Shown one piece after another: positions 18,275-29,400 of a DNA stretch of 64,000 nucleotides. Source of the DNA: Shewanella metallivivens (GTDB lineage: Bacteria; Pseudomonadota; Gammaproteobacteria; Enterobacterales; Shewanellaceae); the NCBI RefSeq assembly GCF_028750675.1, contig NZ_JAQQPZ010000003.1, positions 248,001-312,000 on the forward strand, written 5' to 3'. Positions within the stretch are counted from its first letter, which is position 1; every line of letters begins with the position of its first letter. The notes under the pieces are model-generated. The model searched no databases and was not told where the DNA came from. It saw only the letters and a program-made list of their open reading frames with translations. Position numbers and translations under genes: made by a program.

Positions 18275-19942
18275 ATGGCTCAATTTGTATACAGCATGCT
18301 TCGTGTGGGTAAAGTGGTTCCACCTAAAAAGCAAATTTTAAAAGACATTTCATTAAGCTTTTTTCCCGGCGCAAAAATTGGTGTGCTCGGCTTAAACGGC
18401 TCGGGCAAATCCACCCTATTACGGATCATGGCAGGCCTTGACACCGAAATTGAAGGTGAAGCCCGCCCAATGCCAGGACTTAAAATTGGTTATTTACCGC
18501 AAGAACCACGCTTAAATGAGCAGCAAACAGTACGTGAAGCCATTGAGGAAGCGGTAAGCGAAGCTAAAAACGCACTAACCCGACTTGATGAGGTCTATGC
18601 TGCCTACGCAGAACCTGACGCCGACTTTGACGCACTAGCTAAAGAGCAAGGCGAACTAGAAGCAATCATTCAATCACAAGATGCACATAACCTTGAGCAT
18701 ATTCTAGAACGTGCCGCCAATGCGCTACGTTTACCTGAATGGGATGCCAAAATTGAAGTACTTTCAGGTGGTGAGCGTCGCCGTGTCGCAATTTGTCGTC
18801 TGTTACTCGAAAAGCCAGAAATGCTATTACTTGACGAACCAACCAACCACTTAGACGCAGAGTCAGTGGCGTGGTTAGAACATTTCTTGCAAGAATATAA
18901 TGGCACCGTGGTCGCAATTACCCATGATCGTTACTTCTTAGATAATGCTGCCGGTTGGATTTTAGAACTTGACCGCGGCGAAGGCATCCCGTGGGAAGGC
19001 AACTATTCATCATGGCTTGAGCAAAAAGATGCACGTTTACAGCAAGAATCATCAACAGAAAGCGCGCGCCAGAAAACCATTGCTAAAGAATTAGAATGGG
19101 TCCGCCAAGGTGCTAAAGGTCGTCAATCAAAAGGCAAAGCGCGTATGGCACGCTTTGAAGAATTAAACACCAATGATTATCAAAAGCGTAACGAGACTAA
19201 CGAGTTGTTTATTCCACCTGGACCTCGTTTAGGTGATAAAGTTATCGAAGTCACTAATTTAACCAAGTCATACGGTGATCGAGTATTAATTGATAATCTT
19301 AGTTTTACCGTACCTAAAGGTGCCATTGTCGGTATTATCGGTGCTAACGGCGCAGGTAAATCAACGTTATTTAAAATGATTTCTGGAGCGGAGCAACCTG
19401 ACAGCGGCAGTATTTCTGTTGGCGACTCAGTACAAATTGCATCAGTTGAGCAGTTCCGCGACTCAATGAACGACAAAAATACCGTCTGGCAAGAAATCTC
19501 AGGTGGCCTTGATATCATGCGGATCAACAACACAGAAATTCCAAGCCGCGCTTATGTTGGCCGCTTTAACTTTCGCGGTGGCGACCAACAAAAAATCATT
19601 GGTACCTTGTCAGGTGGTGAGCGTAACCGAGTTCACTTAGCAAAGTTATTACAAGCGGGCGGTAACGTATTATTACTCGATGAACCAACCAACGACTTAG
19701 ATGTAGAAACATTACGTGCACTTGAAGAAGCGCTACTTGAGTTTCCAGGCTGTGCAATGGTGATCTCCCATGACCGGTGGTTCCTAGACCGTATCGCGAC
19801 CCATATTTTAGATTACCGCGATGAAGGCCAAGTGAACTTCTATGAAGGCAATTACACTGAATATTCAACGTGGCTTAAAAACACAATGGGTACCGATGTC
19901 GTCGAACCGCATCGTTTAAAATATAAACGTATTAATAAGTAA
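18275..19942 (+). CDS. ettA: Energy-dependent translational throttle protein EttA
   Basis: ABC-F protein without membrane domains; EttA binds the ribosomal E site and gates the first elongation step by ATP/ADP level. The 555 residues are the usual length. Two nucleotide-binding domains are visible: LNGSGKSTLL, LSGGERRRVAICRLLL and LLLDEPTNHLD, then GANGAGKSTLF, LSGGERNRVHLAKLL and LLLDEPTNDLD. The arm and P-site linker lie between, including the basic KGRQSKGKARMARFEELN. It is transcribed alone, ending at a strong terminator. Confidence 0.96.
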   Translation: MAQFVYSMLRVGKVVPPKKQILKDISLSFFPGAKIGVLGLNGSGKSTLLRIMAGLDTEIEGEARPMPGLKIGYLPQEPRLNEQQTVREAIEEAVSEAKNALTRLDEVYAAYAEPDADFDALAKEQGELEAIIQSQDAHNLEHILERAANALRLPEWDAKIEVLSGGERRRVAICRLLLEKPEMLLLDEPTNHLDAESVAWLEHFLQEYNGTVVAITHDRYFLDNAAGWILELDRGEGIPWEGNYSSWLEQKDARLQQESSTESARQKTIAKELEWVRQGAKGRQSKGKARMARFEELNTNDYQKRNETNELFIPPGPRLGDKVIEVTNLTKSYGDRVLIDNLSFTVPKGAIVGIIGANGAGKSTLFKMISGAEQPDSGSISVGDSVQIASVEQFRDSMNDKNTVWQEISGGLDIMRINNTEIPSRAYVGRFNFRGGDQQKIIGTLSGGERNRVHLAKLLQAGGNVLLLDEPTNDLDVETLRALEEALLEFPGCAMVISHDRWFLDRIATHILDYRDEGQVNFYEGNYTEYSTWLKNTMGTDVVEPHRLKYKRINK

Positions 19943-19974
19943 CGTTTGATTCTTTATCAATAACGTTTGACACT

Positions 19975-20000
19975 AAAACAGAGACTTCGGTCTCTGTTTT
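19975..20000 (+). terminator. ettA terminator
   Basis: AAAACAGAGAC (19975-19985) pairs with GTCTCTGTTTT (19990-20000) around a TTCG tetraloop, followed by GTTTTAT. It lies 32 bases after the ettA stop. Confidence 0.9.
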
Positions 20001-20230
20001 GTTTTATACCTGTTTATTTCCGTTTATATTTATGAATTTTCATTATAAACTCGAGACTATATCTGCATGTGTCAAAATTTTGTCAATTTATTGTGAGCAA
20101 TGCACCACAATCTGTTTGTAAAGGCAAAATAACTTAAGTATTATAAAATATTAACGGATTATTTTGCTCTTTGCTGATTACACTCAGCGCATTACAGAGT
20201 GTCGATGGTTCCAGCTTGTAGAGAAATATA

Positions 20231-21478
20231 ATGGAGAGATCAGTGAGATACGGTTCAATTAGCCTTGCTTTATTGTGCTTATACGCAAGTAATTCATTTG
20301 CGGCACTCGAAGTCATCACCAAATCAGAAAAACAGACACTTAACCAAATCGAAACCGAGTATGATATCGACAGTCTGCTGATAAGTGTTAATGACAAATT
20401 CTCTCAACTTAACAAGAAAGCCTACGACGTTGAAGGGCTTAAAAAAGCCATCGCATCAGAACAACAACGTTACGATGAGCTAATCGAAGGGTTACCAGAC
20501 GCAATCCGAACAAAAATTACCTTGCCAAACACCTACAAGCAAATTGAAGAGTCTGTCACTTTGGTTGATGAGTTAACGCAAAAAGCAGAACAAGACAGTC
20601 AGCGCCTTGAAGCTGAAAAAGAAGAAATTCTTTCAGAATACGAAACCATCAATAAACAACGTGCGACCAAAAGTCAGCAATTGTTTAAGCTTAAAACCGA
20701 TATTACTAATCGATTAATTGCTGATTTGTCTAAATCGAGCAGTACGCTACCAATTAATATCAACGGTTCGACTGAGTGCTCTAAATATCAAACGATTGCA
20801 GATTGTTTAAAAGAATCGAAAAGCAGTATTTTAAGCAGCACCCGTAATGAGTCACCCTTTTTAAATGATAAAAGTGTGCTGCTCTCTTACGAAGTCATCG
20901 ACGCCAACATGAACATGAAAGGCGGTTTACAATATAAAGTGGCAATGAAATTCAAGCCGTCTTATAACAACAAAATCGATGAAATGCTTAATGAAGAGTT
21001 AGGCTTAAAATCGGCCATGGTAACATTAGTCAGTAACGTGCCTGCTGATTGGTTTGTTAATGGTGTAAAAGTCGGTACCGGTAAAAAGCTGTTCCACGAA
21101 ATTCCATTAGGCAAGCATGGCATTTTGGCTTCTTACCAAGACCAAGACCAATCAAGTGTCGAAAACATTGAAGGTAATGGCGTATTTAACTACAAGTTCA
21201 ACAATGTTAAAACAGAAAAAACGCCAAGCAGCCAAACCCCATCTGCAGTGGCAGAGGTGCCTAAAGGGATCCTCAAGCCAACAGCAAAAGCAACACCCAA
21301 AACCGCTGACAAACCTAAAGCGAAATACACACTGTTTTCAGACCAAACCAGCATTAAGCTCAGTGATGAAGATGCTAAAAAGACTTCTTCAGACAAAGGC
21401 TACGAATACTTTATGGGCGTATCGCCAGCAACGAAAAAGCAAAATATTGAGTTTACTAACGAGCCTATCGAAAAGTAA
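20231..21478 (+). CDS. Exported coiled-coil protein, possible PEGA-like domain
   Basis: I do not recognise a named family. Residues 1-24 read as a Sec signal peptide ending in NSFA-A. A GTG at 20243, preceded by GGAGAG, would give a tidier peptide (MRYGSISLALLCLYASNSFA) and may be the true start. Residues 70-160 form a charged coiled coil. Two cysteines flank a short loop (TECSKYQTIADC). Near 260-310 there is a beta-rich stretch, VPADWFVNGVKVGTGKKLFH then IPLGKHGI, that resembles a PEGA-type surface domain. The C-terminal 100 residues are lysine- and proline-rich and probably disordered. It is monocistronic, with a terminator downstream. Confidence 0.72.
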   Translation: MERSVRYGSISLALLCLYASNSFAALEVITKSEKQTLNQIETEYDIDSLLISVNDKFSQLNKKAYDVEGLKKAIASEQQRYDELIEGLPDAIRTKITLPNTYKQIEESVTLVDELTQKAEQDSQRLEAEKEEILSEYETINKQRATKSQQLFKLKTDITNRLIADLSKSSSTLPININGSTECSKYQTIADCLKESKSSILSSTRNESPFLNDKSVLLSYEVIDANMNMKGGLQYKVAMKFKPSYNNKIDEMLNEELGLKSAMVTLVSNVPADWFVNGVKVGTGKKLFHEIPLGKHGILASYQDQDQSSVENIEGNGVFNYKFNNVKTEKTPSSQTPSAVAEVPKGILKPTAKATPKTADKPKAKYTLFSDQTSIKLSDEDAKKTSSDKGYEYFMGVSPATKKQNIEFTNEPIEK

Positions 21479-21501
21479 TCCTTAACATTTTGCTTCACCC
21501 T

Positions 21502-21527
21502 AAAGCCATATCACCTGATATGGCTTT
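21502..21527 (+). terminator. Terminator of the 20231 gene
   Basis: AAAGCCATATC pairs with GATATGGCTTT around ACCT and is followed by TTT, 24 bases after the stop codon. Confidence 0.85.
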
Positions 21528-21678
21528 TTTATTGCGCGAATAAAAAGTGCCTTGTTACAAACAAAACCAAAAGCTTTACATTACTTTACGATAAATATTA
21601 CAAAAAATAATTACAATATAATCATAATCTAATTCACAATTTGCGCTCCCTGCGCATTGTTCATAGAGAATTCCCAAC

Positions 21679-22782
21679 ATGATAAAGAAACTCGGCTTAA
21701 ATACGTTTTCAGCAGCCTTTGTGATCGTCACTAGCAGCGTATTGAGTACCAGTGTTTTTGCAGCTTCAAAGCCTCAACGGGTTGAAAAAATCATCCCCGT
21801 TATGACGGCAAATGTAGAGCAACATGAGTTGTCACAATCAGTCACACTTATTGGTAAACTCGTTGCCACCGATTCAGTAATGATTGCACCGCAAGTTGGC
21901 GGTAAAATTGATTCAATTGAAGTGAGTTCAAACCAACATGTCAGCAAAGGGCAAACGTTACTCACTCTTGATAACAGCAAAGCCAAGGCCAATGTATTAG
22001 AAGCGCAGGCTTATCACAAAGATGAAGTCCGTAAGCTCAACGAGTTTTTAAAGCTTATCAACGTTAATGCCATCACCCAAACCGAAATTGAAGCCCAAAA
22101 GGCCAGTGTCGACATTGCCCTAGCCCGCCTGCAATCAGCACAAACCGATTTGGCCTATCACACCGTAACAGCCCCTTTTAGCGGCAACACCGGCTTAGTC
22201 AATTTTAGTCGAGGCAAAATGGTCAGTATGAATGAGGAATTACTGTCATTAGATGATTTATCGGTACTGCAATTAGATTTACAAGTGCCCGAACACTACA
22301 TGTCACTATTAAGCACAGGTATGCCGGTTAAAGCCAGCAGCAGGGCGTGGGCAAACACCACTTTTACCGGCAAAATCATTGCAATTGATCCTAGGGTTAA
22401 CTCGCAAACGCTCAACCTCAACATTCGGAGCCAATTTGATAATAAACAAGGCCAACTAAAACCCGGCATGATGATGTCTGCAACATTAACTTTCCCCAGT
22501 GTTTCAGCTCCAATCGTCCCTGTACAAGCACTTGAATATTCTGGCACCAAACGTTTTGTTTATGTCATCAACCAAGACAATGTCGCTCAGCGTAGAGAAG
22601 TTGTGTTAGGCGCAAGGATCAAAGATCAAGTATTGATTGAGTCTGGCGTCGACATCGGCGATAACATCGTAGTGCAGGGGTTAGTGAATATGCGAGACGG
22701 AGTTAAGGTCAATGACCTGAGTAAATCAGTATCAACCGTAAAAAAAGACACTTCAGTGTTGTCTACTCAGGAGTATAAGTAA
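21679..22782 (+). CDS. RND efflux periplasmic adaptor
   Basis: Membrane-fusion protein linking an RND pump to an outer-membrane channel. The 367 residues start with a signal peptide ending near FAAS; no lipobox cysteine is present. Order: lipoyl half (VMIAPQVGGKIDSIEVSSNQ with VSKGQTLLTLD), a short alpha hairpin (about 95-150), second lipoyl half (DLAYHTVTAPFSGNTGLV), beta-barrel (DLQVPEHYMSLL, LKPGMMMSATLTFP) and membrane-proximal domain (YVINQDNVAQRREVVLG). The last base of the stop overlaps the first of the next start, so it is translationally coupled to the pump. No TolC-type gene is nearby. Confidence 0.93.
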   Translation: MIKKLGLNTFSAAFVIVTSSVLSTSVFAASKPQRVEKIIPVMTANVEQHELSQSVTLIGKLVATDSVMIAPQVGGKIDSIEVSSNQHVSKGQTLLTLDNSKAKANVLEAQAYHKDEVRKLNEFLKLINVNAITQTEIEAQKASVDIALARLQSAQTDLAYHTVTAPFSGNTGLVNFSRGKMVSMNEELLSLDDLSVLQLDLQVPEHYMSLLSTGMPVKASSRAWANTTFTGKIIAIDPRVNSQTLNLNIRSQFDNKQGQLKPGMMMSATLTFPSVSAPIVPVQALEYSGTKRFVYVINQDNVAQRREVVLGARIKDQVLIESGVDIGDNIVVQGLVNMRDGVKVNDLSKSVSTVKKDTSVLSTQEYK

Positions 22783-25700
22783 TGTGGCTAAGTGATACTG
22801 CAGTTAAGCGCCCTGTAGTCGCTATTGTACTCAGCTTACTACTTTGCGTATTTGGTATAGTGTCGTTTTCTAAACTGGCCGTACGGGAAATGCCAGATGT
22901 GCAAAACCCAGTTGTCACTGTAATGACAACTTACAGTGGCGCTTCTGCCACCATTATGGAAAGTAAAATCACCAAAACGATCGAGGATGAACTCACCGGG
23001 ATCAGTGGCATTGACGAAATCACCTCAACCACACGTAATGGCATGTCGCGTATTTCAATTGAGTTTGAACTCGGTTGGAATTTAACAGAAGGTGTGAGCG
23101 ATGTTCGAGATGCTGTTGCCAAAGCGCAGCGCCGCTTACCAGATGAAGCTGACGACCCTATTGTGTCAAAAGACAACGGCACTGGCGAGCCATCAATTTA
23201 CGTTAATTTAAGTTCTGAAAACATGGACCGAACGCAATTAACTGACTATGCACAACGTGTTTTAGAAGACAGATTTAGCCTCATTACCGGCGTAAGTTCA
23301 GTGAATATTTCTGGCGCCTTATACAAGGTAATGTATGTGCAATTAAAGCCACAGCTGATGGCTGGCAGAAATGTGACCACCAGCGACATTATCAATGCCC
23401 TCAATACCGAAAACCTTGAAACCCCGGGTGGTGAGGTTCGAAATGACACCACGGTCATGTCAGTGAGAACCAAACGCTTATATTTTAGCCCCGAAGACTT
23501 TGAATACCTTGTTGTGCACACCGCATCAGATGGTACCGCGATATACCTTAAAGATGTCGCCAATGTGTTCATTGGTGCCGAAAATGAAGACTCAACATTT
23601 AAAAGTAACGGTATCGTTAACCTCAGCTTAGGGATTGTGCCGCAGTCAGATGCTAATCCGCTGGATATTTCAAGGCGAGTACAACAAGAAGTCGACAAGA
23701 TACAAGGATTCTTGCCAGAAGGAACCCATTTAGTGGTTGACTACGATGCCAATGTATTTATCGACCGCTCAATTAACGAGGTTTACAACACGCTGCTGAT
23801 CACCGGAATTCTGGTGGTTTTAGTACTGTATATTTTTATCGGTCAAGTTAGGGCAACATTGATCCCTGCGGTTACCGTTCCTGTGTCTCTCATCGCAGCC
23901 TTTATAGCAGCTTACAGCTTGGGCTACACCATTAACTTATTAACACTTATGGCATTAATCTTGGCCATTGGATTAGTGGTTGATGATGCGATTGTGGTCG
24001 TTGAAAATATTTTCCATCATATCGAAAAAGGCGAGCAACCCATACTTGCCGCTTACAAAGGGACGCGAGAGGTGGGATTTGCGGTCATTTCAACAACACT
24101 TGTACTGGTGATGGTCTTTTTACCTATTTCGTTTATGGATGGTATGGTCGGCTTATTATTTACCGAGTTTTCGGTGATGTTAGCCATGTCGGTCATTTTC
24201 TCATCTTTTATCGCACTAACATTAACCCCTGTGATGGGCAGTAAACTACTTAAAGCCAATGTGAAAAAAAACCGATTTAACCAATGGGTAGACCGTGGAT
24301 TTTCTCGATTAGAACACAATTATCGCCGTATGGTTAGCTGGGCACTAGCATGGCGAGTTGCCGCGCCAGTTGTCATTATTTCGTGTGTTGCCGGCAGTTA
24401 CTTTTTAATGCAACAAGTACCATCACAACTTTCACCACAGGAAGACAGAGGGGTCCTTTTTGCCTTTATTAAAGGCGCTGAAGGTACCAGCTACAACCGA
24501 ATGATTGCAAACATGGACATTGTTGAGAGTCGCTTATTGCCACTGCTTGGCCAGGGTGTAGTGAAGTCATTTAGCGTTGAAGCGCCCGCATTTGGCGGCC
24601 GCGCGGGAGACCAAACGGGCTTTGCAATTATTCAACTTGAAGATTGGGCCGACCGCGACATTGATGTTAAACAAGCCTTAGGATTAATCAGCCGAACCTT
24701 AAAAGACATTCCCGATGTGATGGTACGCCCTATGTTGCCGGGGTTTAGAGGTCAATCAAGCGAACCGGTTCAATTTGTGCTTGGTGGCTCTGACTACCCA
24801 GAGCTGTTTAAGTGGGCACAAGTTTTACAACAAGAAGCCGATGCTAGCCCAATGTTAGAAGGCGCAGATTTAGATTATGCCGAAACGACTCCCGAGCTTG
24901 TAGTCACGGTAGATAAACAGCGCGCTGCTGAATTAGGTATTAGCGTATCCGAAATATCAACCACCCTTGAAATCATGCTAGGCGGTCGCAGCGAAACCAC
25001 CTTTGTTGAACGAGGTGAAGAATACGATGTTTACCTACGTGGTGACGAAAACAGTTTTAATAGCGTTAGTGACCTTAGCAAAATTTATTTTAGAAGCGCA
25101 AAAGGTGAGCTCATCACCCTAGACACAGTCACGCATGTAGAAGAGATAGCATCACCACAACGTTTAAGCCATACCAATAAGCAAAAATCGATTACTATTA
25201 AAGCAAATCTAGGTGAAGGCTATACACTGGGTGAAGCGCTGGACTATTTAGAGCAACGCGCCATCACTCTTTTACCTACCGATATTTCAATTGCTTATAC
25301 TGGCGAGTCAAAAGACTTTAAAGAAAACCAAAGCAGTGTATTAGTGGTGTTTGCCCTTGCCCTATTAATTGCTTATTTAGTATTAGCGGCGCAATTTGAA
25401 AGCTTTATTAACCCCGCGGTAGTGATGTTTACCGTACCAATGGGAATTTTTGGCGGCTTTATTGGTCTAGCGCTCACCAATCAAGGTATGAACATATACA
25501 GCCAAATTGGCATGATCATGTTAATCGGAATGGTGACCAAAAACGGCATTCTAATTGTTGAATTTGCCAACCAACTTCGCGATCGTGGCCTTGCACTTGA
25601 TACCGCCATTATTGATGCCTCCGCCCGACGTTTACGCCCTATTCTAATGACCGCTTTTACCACACTGATTGGCGCTATTCCGCTGATAATGTCAACAGGA

Positions 25701-25886
25701 GCAGGCAGCGAAAGCCGCATCGCGGTGGGAACTGTGATATTCTCCGGCATGGCATTTGCGACTTTTGTTACTTTATTGGTAATCCCTGCCATGTACCGTT
25801 TAATCTCGGCATCAACTCACTCACCCGGGTATGTTGAAGCTCAACTTAATGATGCTATTGCCGCACAAACGGCAACGCAACGATAA
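22782..25886 (+). CDS. RND-family inner-membrane efflux pump
   Basis: Proton-driven HAE1-type efflux permease of 1034 residues with twelve membrane helices and two large periplasmic loops. The proton-relay aspartate pair sits in TM4 (LAIGLVVDDAIVVVENIF). Other family stretches are VTMTTYSGAS-like VTVMTTYSGASATIMESKIT, GEPSIYVNLS, and TM11-type GLVTKNGILIVEFANQL-like GMVTKNGILIVEFANQL with RLRPILMT. It belongs with the AcrB/MexB/VexK relatives; substrates cannot be read but drugs, bile salts or dyes are usual. It overlaps the adaptor gene by one base. Confidence 0.94.
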   Translation: MWLSDTAVKRPVVAIVLSLLLCVFGIVSFSKLAVREMPDVQNPVVTVMTTYSGASATIMESKITKTIEDELTGISGIDEITSTTRNGMSRISIEFELGWNLTEGVSDVRDAVAKAQRRLPDEADDPIVSKDNGTGEPSIYVNLSSENMDRTQLTDYAQRVLEDRFSLITGVSSVNISGALYKVMYVQLKPQLMAGRNVTTSDIINALNTENLETPGGEVRNDTTVMSVRTKRLYFSPEDFEYLVVHTASDGTAIYLKDVANVFIGAENEDSTFKSNGIVNLSLGIVPQSDANPLDISRRVQQEVDKIQGFLPEGTHLVVDYDANVFIDRSINEVYNTLLITGILVVLVLYIFIGQVRATLIPAVTVPVSLIAAFIAAYSLGYTINLLTLMALILAIGLVVDDAIVVVENIFHHIEKGEQPILAAYKGTREVGFAVISTTLVLVMVFLPISFMDGMVGLLFTEFSVMLAMSVIFSSFIALTLTPVMGSKLLKANVKKNRFNQWVDRGFSRLEHNYRRMVSWALAWRVAAPVVIISCVAGSYFLMQQVPSQLSPQEDRGVLFAFIKGAEGTSYNRMIANMDIVESRLLPLLGQGVVKSFSVEAPAFGGRAGDQTGFAIIQLEDWADRDIDVKQALGLISRTLKDIPDVMVRPMLPGFRGQSSEPVQFVLGGSDYPELFKWAQVLQQEADASPMLEGADLDYAETTPELVVTVDKQRAAELGISVSEISTTLEIMLGGRSETTFVERGEEYDVYLRGDENSFNSVSDLSKIYFRSAKGELITLDTVTHVEEIASPQRLSHTNKQKSITIKANLGEGYTLGEALDYLEQRAITLLPTDISIAYTGESKDFKENQSSVLVVFALALLIAYLVLAAQFESFINPAVVMFTVPMGIFGGFIGLALTNQGMNIYSQIGMIMLIGMVTKNGILIVEFANQLRDRGLALDTAIIDASARRLRPILMTAFTTLIGAIPLIMSTGAGSESRIAVGTVIFSGMAFATFVTLLVIPAMYRLISASTHSPGYVEAQLNDAIAAQTATQR

Positions 25887-25904
25887 TAAATCACAGGTGT
25901 AATA

Positions 25905-26378
25905 ATGACCAAGCTTGCAGTATTTGTAGACGTACAAAACATTTATTACACCTGTAAACAAGGCTTTGGTCGCTCATTTAATTACCGCGCGCTGTACAAG
26001 CAATTAACCAAGCGCGGTCACATTAGCCATGCAATCGCTTATGCCATAGCCCCTGCCGATGACGGACAAGTTAAGTTTCAAGATGCTTTGAAACATATCG
26101 GATTTACGGTAAAAACGAAGCCTTATATTCAACGCAGCGATGGATCGGCCAAAGGTGATTGGGATGTGGGGATCACTATCGACATGCTCGAGATCGCCCC
26201 TACGGTTGATGAGGTGATATTGTTGTCTGGCGACGGTGACTTTGATTTATTATTGAAAAAAATAAACCAAAGCAGCCAATGCTACACCCATGTTATTAGC
26301 GTTGAACGCTTAACGGCCAAGTCCCTCAGTGATCAATGCCACCAATTTACCCCTATAGACAACACGTTATTGTTGTAA
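25905..26378 (+). CDS. NYN-domain (LabA-like) putative nuclease
   Basis: A 157-residue single-domain PIN/NYN-fold protein. Three acidic clusters expected for the metal site are present: FVDVQN near 8-13, GDWDVGITIDM near 85-95, and LLSGDGDFDLLL near 106-117. LabA relatives act on RNA or have unknown targets. It lies 18 bases after the RND pump with a reasonable ribosome site (ACAGGTG), so it may be co-transcribed, although no functional link is evident. Domain call is firm, activity inferred. Confidence 0.87.
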   Translation: MTKLAVFVDVQNIYYTCKQGFGRSFNYRALYKQLTKRGHISHAIAYAIAPADDGQVKFQDALKHIGFTVKTKPYIQRSDGSAKGDWDVGITIDMLEIAPTVDEVILLSGDGDFDLLLKKINQSSQCYTHVISVERLTAKSLSDQCHQFTPIDNTLLL

Positions 26379-26497
26379 TAATTTGCGCCTAAGCCTTATT
26401 TAAGATACAACTTATCGACAGTTTTTTACAATACCTCATATCGTATGGGGAGTTGAATTAACACGGTAAAGCATCGTTGCTGAAGATAAGGTTTTTA

Positions 26498-29400
26498 ATG
26501 GTTTTCTCTTTTCATAAATTAATACATAACCTATGTGGAATATTCATTTCACTTTCCGTTGTATTCAGTGTCTCAGCAAATCAATATCAAATTGAACGCT
26601 TAAATATTTCCGACGGCTTACCATCGGCATTAGTGACAACGATCTATCAGCAAAAAAATGGTTTTTTATGGTTTGCTACTGACTCAGGAGTCAGTCGCTA
26701 CGATGGGCAAGCATTTATTCACTTCCAATTTTCTCCTGGCTCTAAAAGGCATATATCCAATAATTTTGTTACCGATGTGATTGAAGATAGCCAGGGAAAT
26801 ATTTGGTTTGCTACCGAAGATGGGCTAAATCAATTAAACCCTGACGATCACTTAACCATTTATCCATTAAATCCTGAACCATTCGACCAAAATACCAATT
26901 GGATAACGAAACTCTATCAAGACTCAAGCAATAATTTATGGGTAGGCACTGGCAGCGGATTACAATTTAAACCAGAAAATTCGGATCGATTCACTGCGCT
27001 GCCTCTATACCTCAATAAACAAAAGGTGGCAGTAGAAACCTCAATTTACAGTATTGTCGCAGACCAACAACAGCGGTTATGGGTAGGCACTGATTTTGGT
27101 TTAGCCGTAGTGGAACCAGACACTCATGCATTACATTTATTTGAGCCTAATGTAACGGATAATAGTAGTGAAGTACCTGGAACTATTGCAGCCAAAACAT
27201 TGTTTAACGACTTCATTCTTAGCAGTGAAGTTGCCGACGATGGCATAATTTGGTTTGGCACGCAAAATTATGGCTTAATCCGCTTTAACCCTTTAGATAA
27301 AAGTTATCGGCACTATTATGCTCAAGCCAAGCCACAACAAGGTACTATAAAGAGTAATTATATCAGTAGTATTGCCGTGGAGAATCCACAAACCATTTGG
27401 GTAAGCACGAATAAAGGTGTTGGGGTGCTTTCGCTAGCCACTGACACATTTGCTTGGATTACGTCCCAAGCCTTTAATGAGCACTCCTTACCAAGTGACT
27501 TTGTCGATGACGTACTGATTGATTCATCTGGTCTCATTTGGTTTGCATCGACTCAAGGCGTGGCTTACTACAGCCCTTTAAAACAAGCCAGTCGTATTTA
27601 TAAACCGCTAGCAAATAATTCTGAACTGTCGGGCGACAATGTTTTTGCTCTTTCAGCCAACAATAAACAGCATGTTTGGGTCGCATCAAACAATGGTTTA
27701 GATACTATCGATTTACAGTTAAAAACGGCCACTTTATCCCCTCTAACCAACGAGTCAGATAACACATTAACGGGTAATATTTGGAACGTACAAGTTGATG
27801 ACGCTAATAATGTGTGGGCATCGCATGATAAAGGATTAAGTTATTTCGATGCTAACAGCAAGCAAATCACCCACTTCAGTAATGCGCCTGGCAATCCTTA
27901 TGGGTTTCCTAACACCGACTTTTACACCGTCACACCAGACAATAAAGGTAACGTTTGGGTCACCGGCTATTTAAATGCTGGAGTCATGTTATTTAGCCCA
28001 ACAGAAGGATTACTAAAGCATTATTTTAATCATAATGAAAACCTCTATACCTCTGGTGGAAACTTCACCTTTGATGCCATGATTATTAATACTGGAGAGT
28101 TATGGCTTGCCACCACAAATGGCATTTTTATTATTGATTCAAACAGCGATAAAACCACACACTTAAGCCTCGGCAATGACCGCGAAAATATTCGAATAAG
28201 TGGTATTTACCAAGACGAGCAAGGCATTATTTGGGCGTCCACTCAAGGGCTTGGTTTAGCAAAGATAACCCCAACAAAAGAAAACGCCTCATTCAACATT
28301 GAATACATTACCCGCAAAGACGGACTCACAGATAATCGTCTCAAAGCCGTAACCGGTGACTCACAAGGCAATTTATGGATTACCAGTCGCCAAATGTTAA
28401 CGAAGTATGCCACCCAAACTGGCTCCATCACTAATTATCCAAGTGCAATTAATAACAATAATTTAATTTTTAACGAAGCGGCAATTGGGCTGATTGGTAA
28501 TCAACTTGTGATCGGGTCTAATAAAGGCGTGATTCAAATTGATGTCACCCAAATTAGTCAAAATCATTTTATTCCACCAGTGCACATTACCGCTGCCAAT
28601 ATCGCCAACAAATCTTACGTCAATATCAACAACAATAAAGCCGTTGAAGCTGTCACAGTGGATTATGATCATAATATGATTCAGTTTTCATTTACATCAT
28701 TAGATTTCACCGCACCTGAACAAAATAAATATCGCTTTATGTTAGAAGGTTTTGATCAAGACTGGATTACAACCCAACAACACAATGCCATGTACACAAA
28801 CCTCCCCGCAGGTGACTATACCTTTAAAGTGCAAAGCACCAATAGCGATGGGATCTGGAGCCCACAACAGGCGGAGTTTGCATTTAGCATCAATCAAGCA
28901 TGGTGGTTTTATGCATTAATTGCCTTGGGCATGACGGTTTGTTTAATGCTAATGTTGTTTGCACTCTCTCGATTTAAGCAAATTAAAGAGTTGAGCAACC
29001 GCGCCAATTACGACAGCTTAACCGGGTTAGCCAATCGCTTTTATTTTAATCAACAGTTATCAATGTTAATCAATACTCCCACCAAAACCGCAGCGGTAGT
29101 GTTTATCGATTTAGATCACTTTAAAGAAGTGAATGACTCCATGGGACACGACGTTGGTGATGAACTGATCATCCAGGTAGGAAAACGCTTACAACATTGC
29201 TTAAAACATCAAGACGTACTTGCCCGCTTAGGCGGCGATGAGTTTGCATTAATTATTCAATATGCCCCAGACGACAATAAACTCAACCAAGATTTAATCA
29301 ACATTATCGAACGGATTCGAACCTCACTGAACGCGGGCTATCAAATTAATCAACATTGGTTAAGCAGTTCAGCCAGTATTGGCGTTGCCTGTTATCCAAA

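Noticed and set aside
19940..19971. Direct repeat TAACGTTTGA after ettA
   Set aside because: Two 10-base copies 21 bases apart with no further structure; probably chance next to the terminator.
23246..23698. 150-codon minus-strand ORF within the RND pump gene
   Set aside because: Opposite a gene with clear family motifs; no ribosome site.
22782..25886. Complete tripartite efflux operon
   Set aside because: No TolC-type outer-membrane gene is in the operon; the outer channel must be encoded elsewhere.
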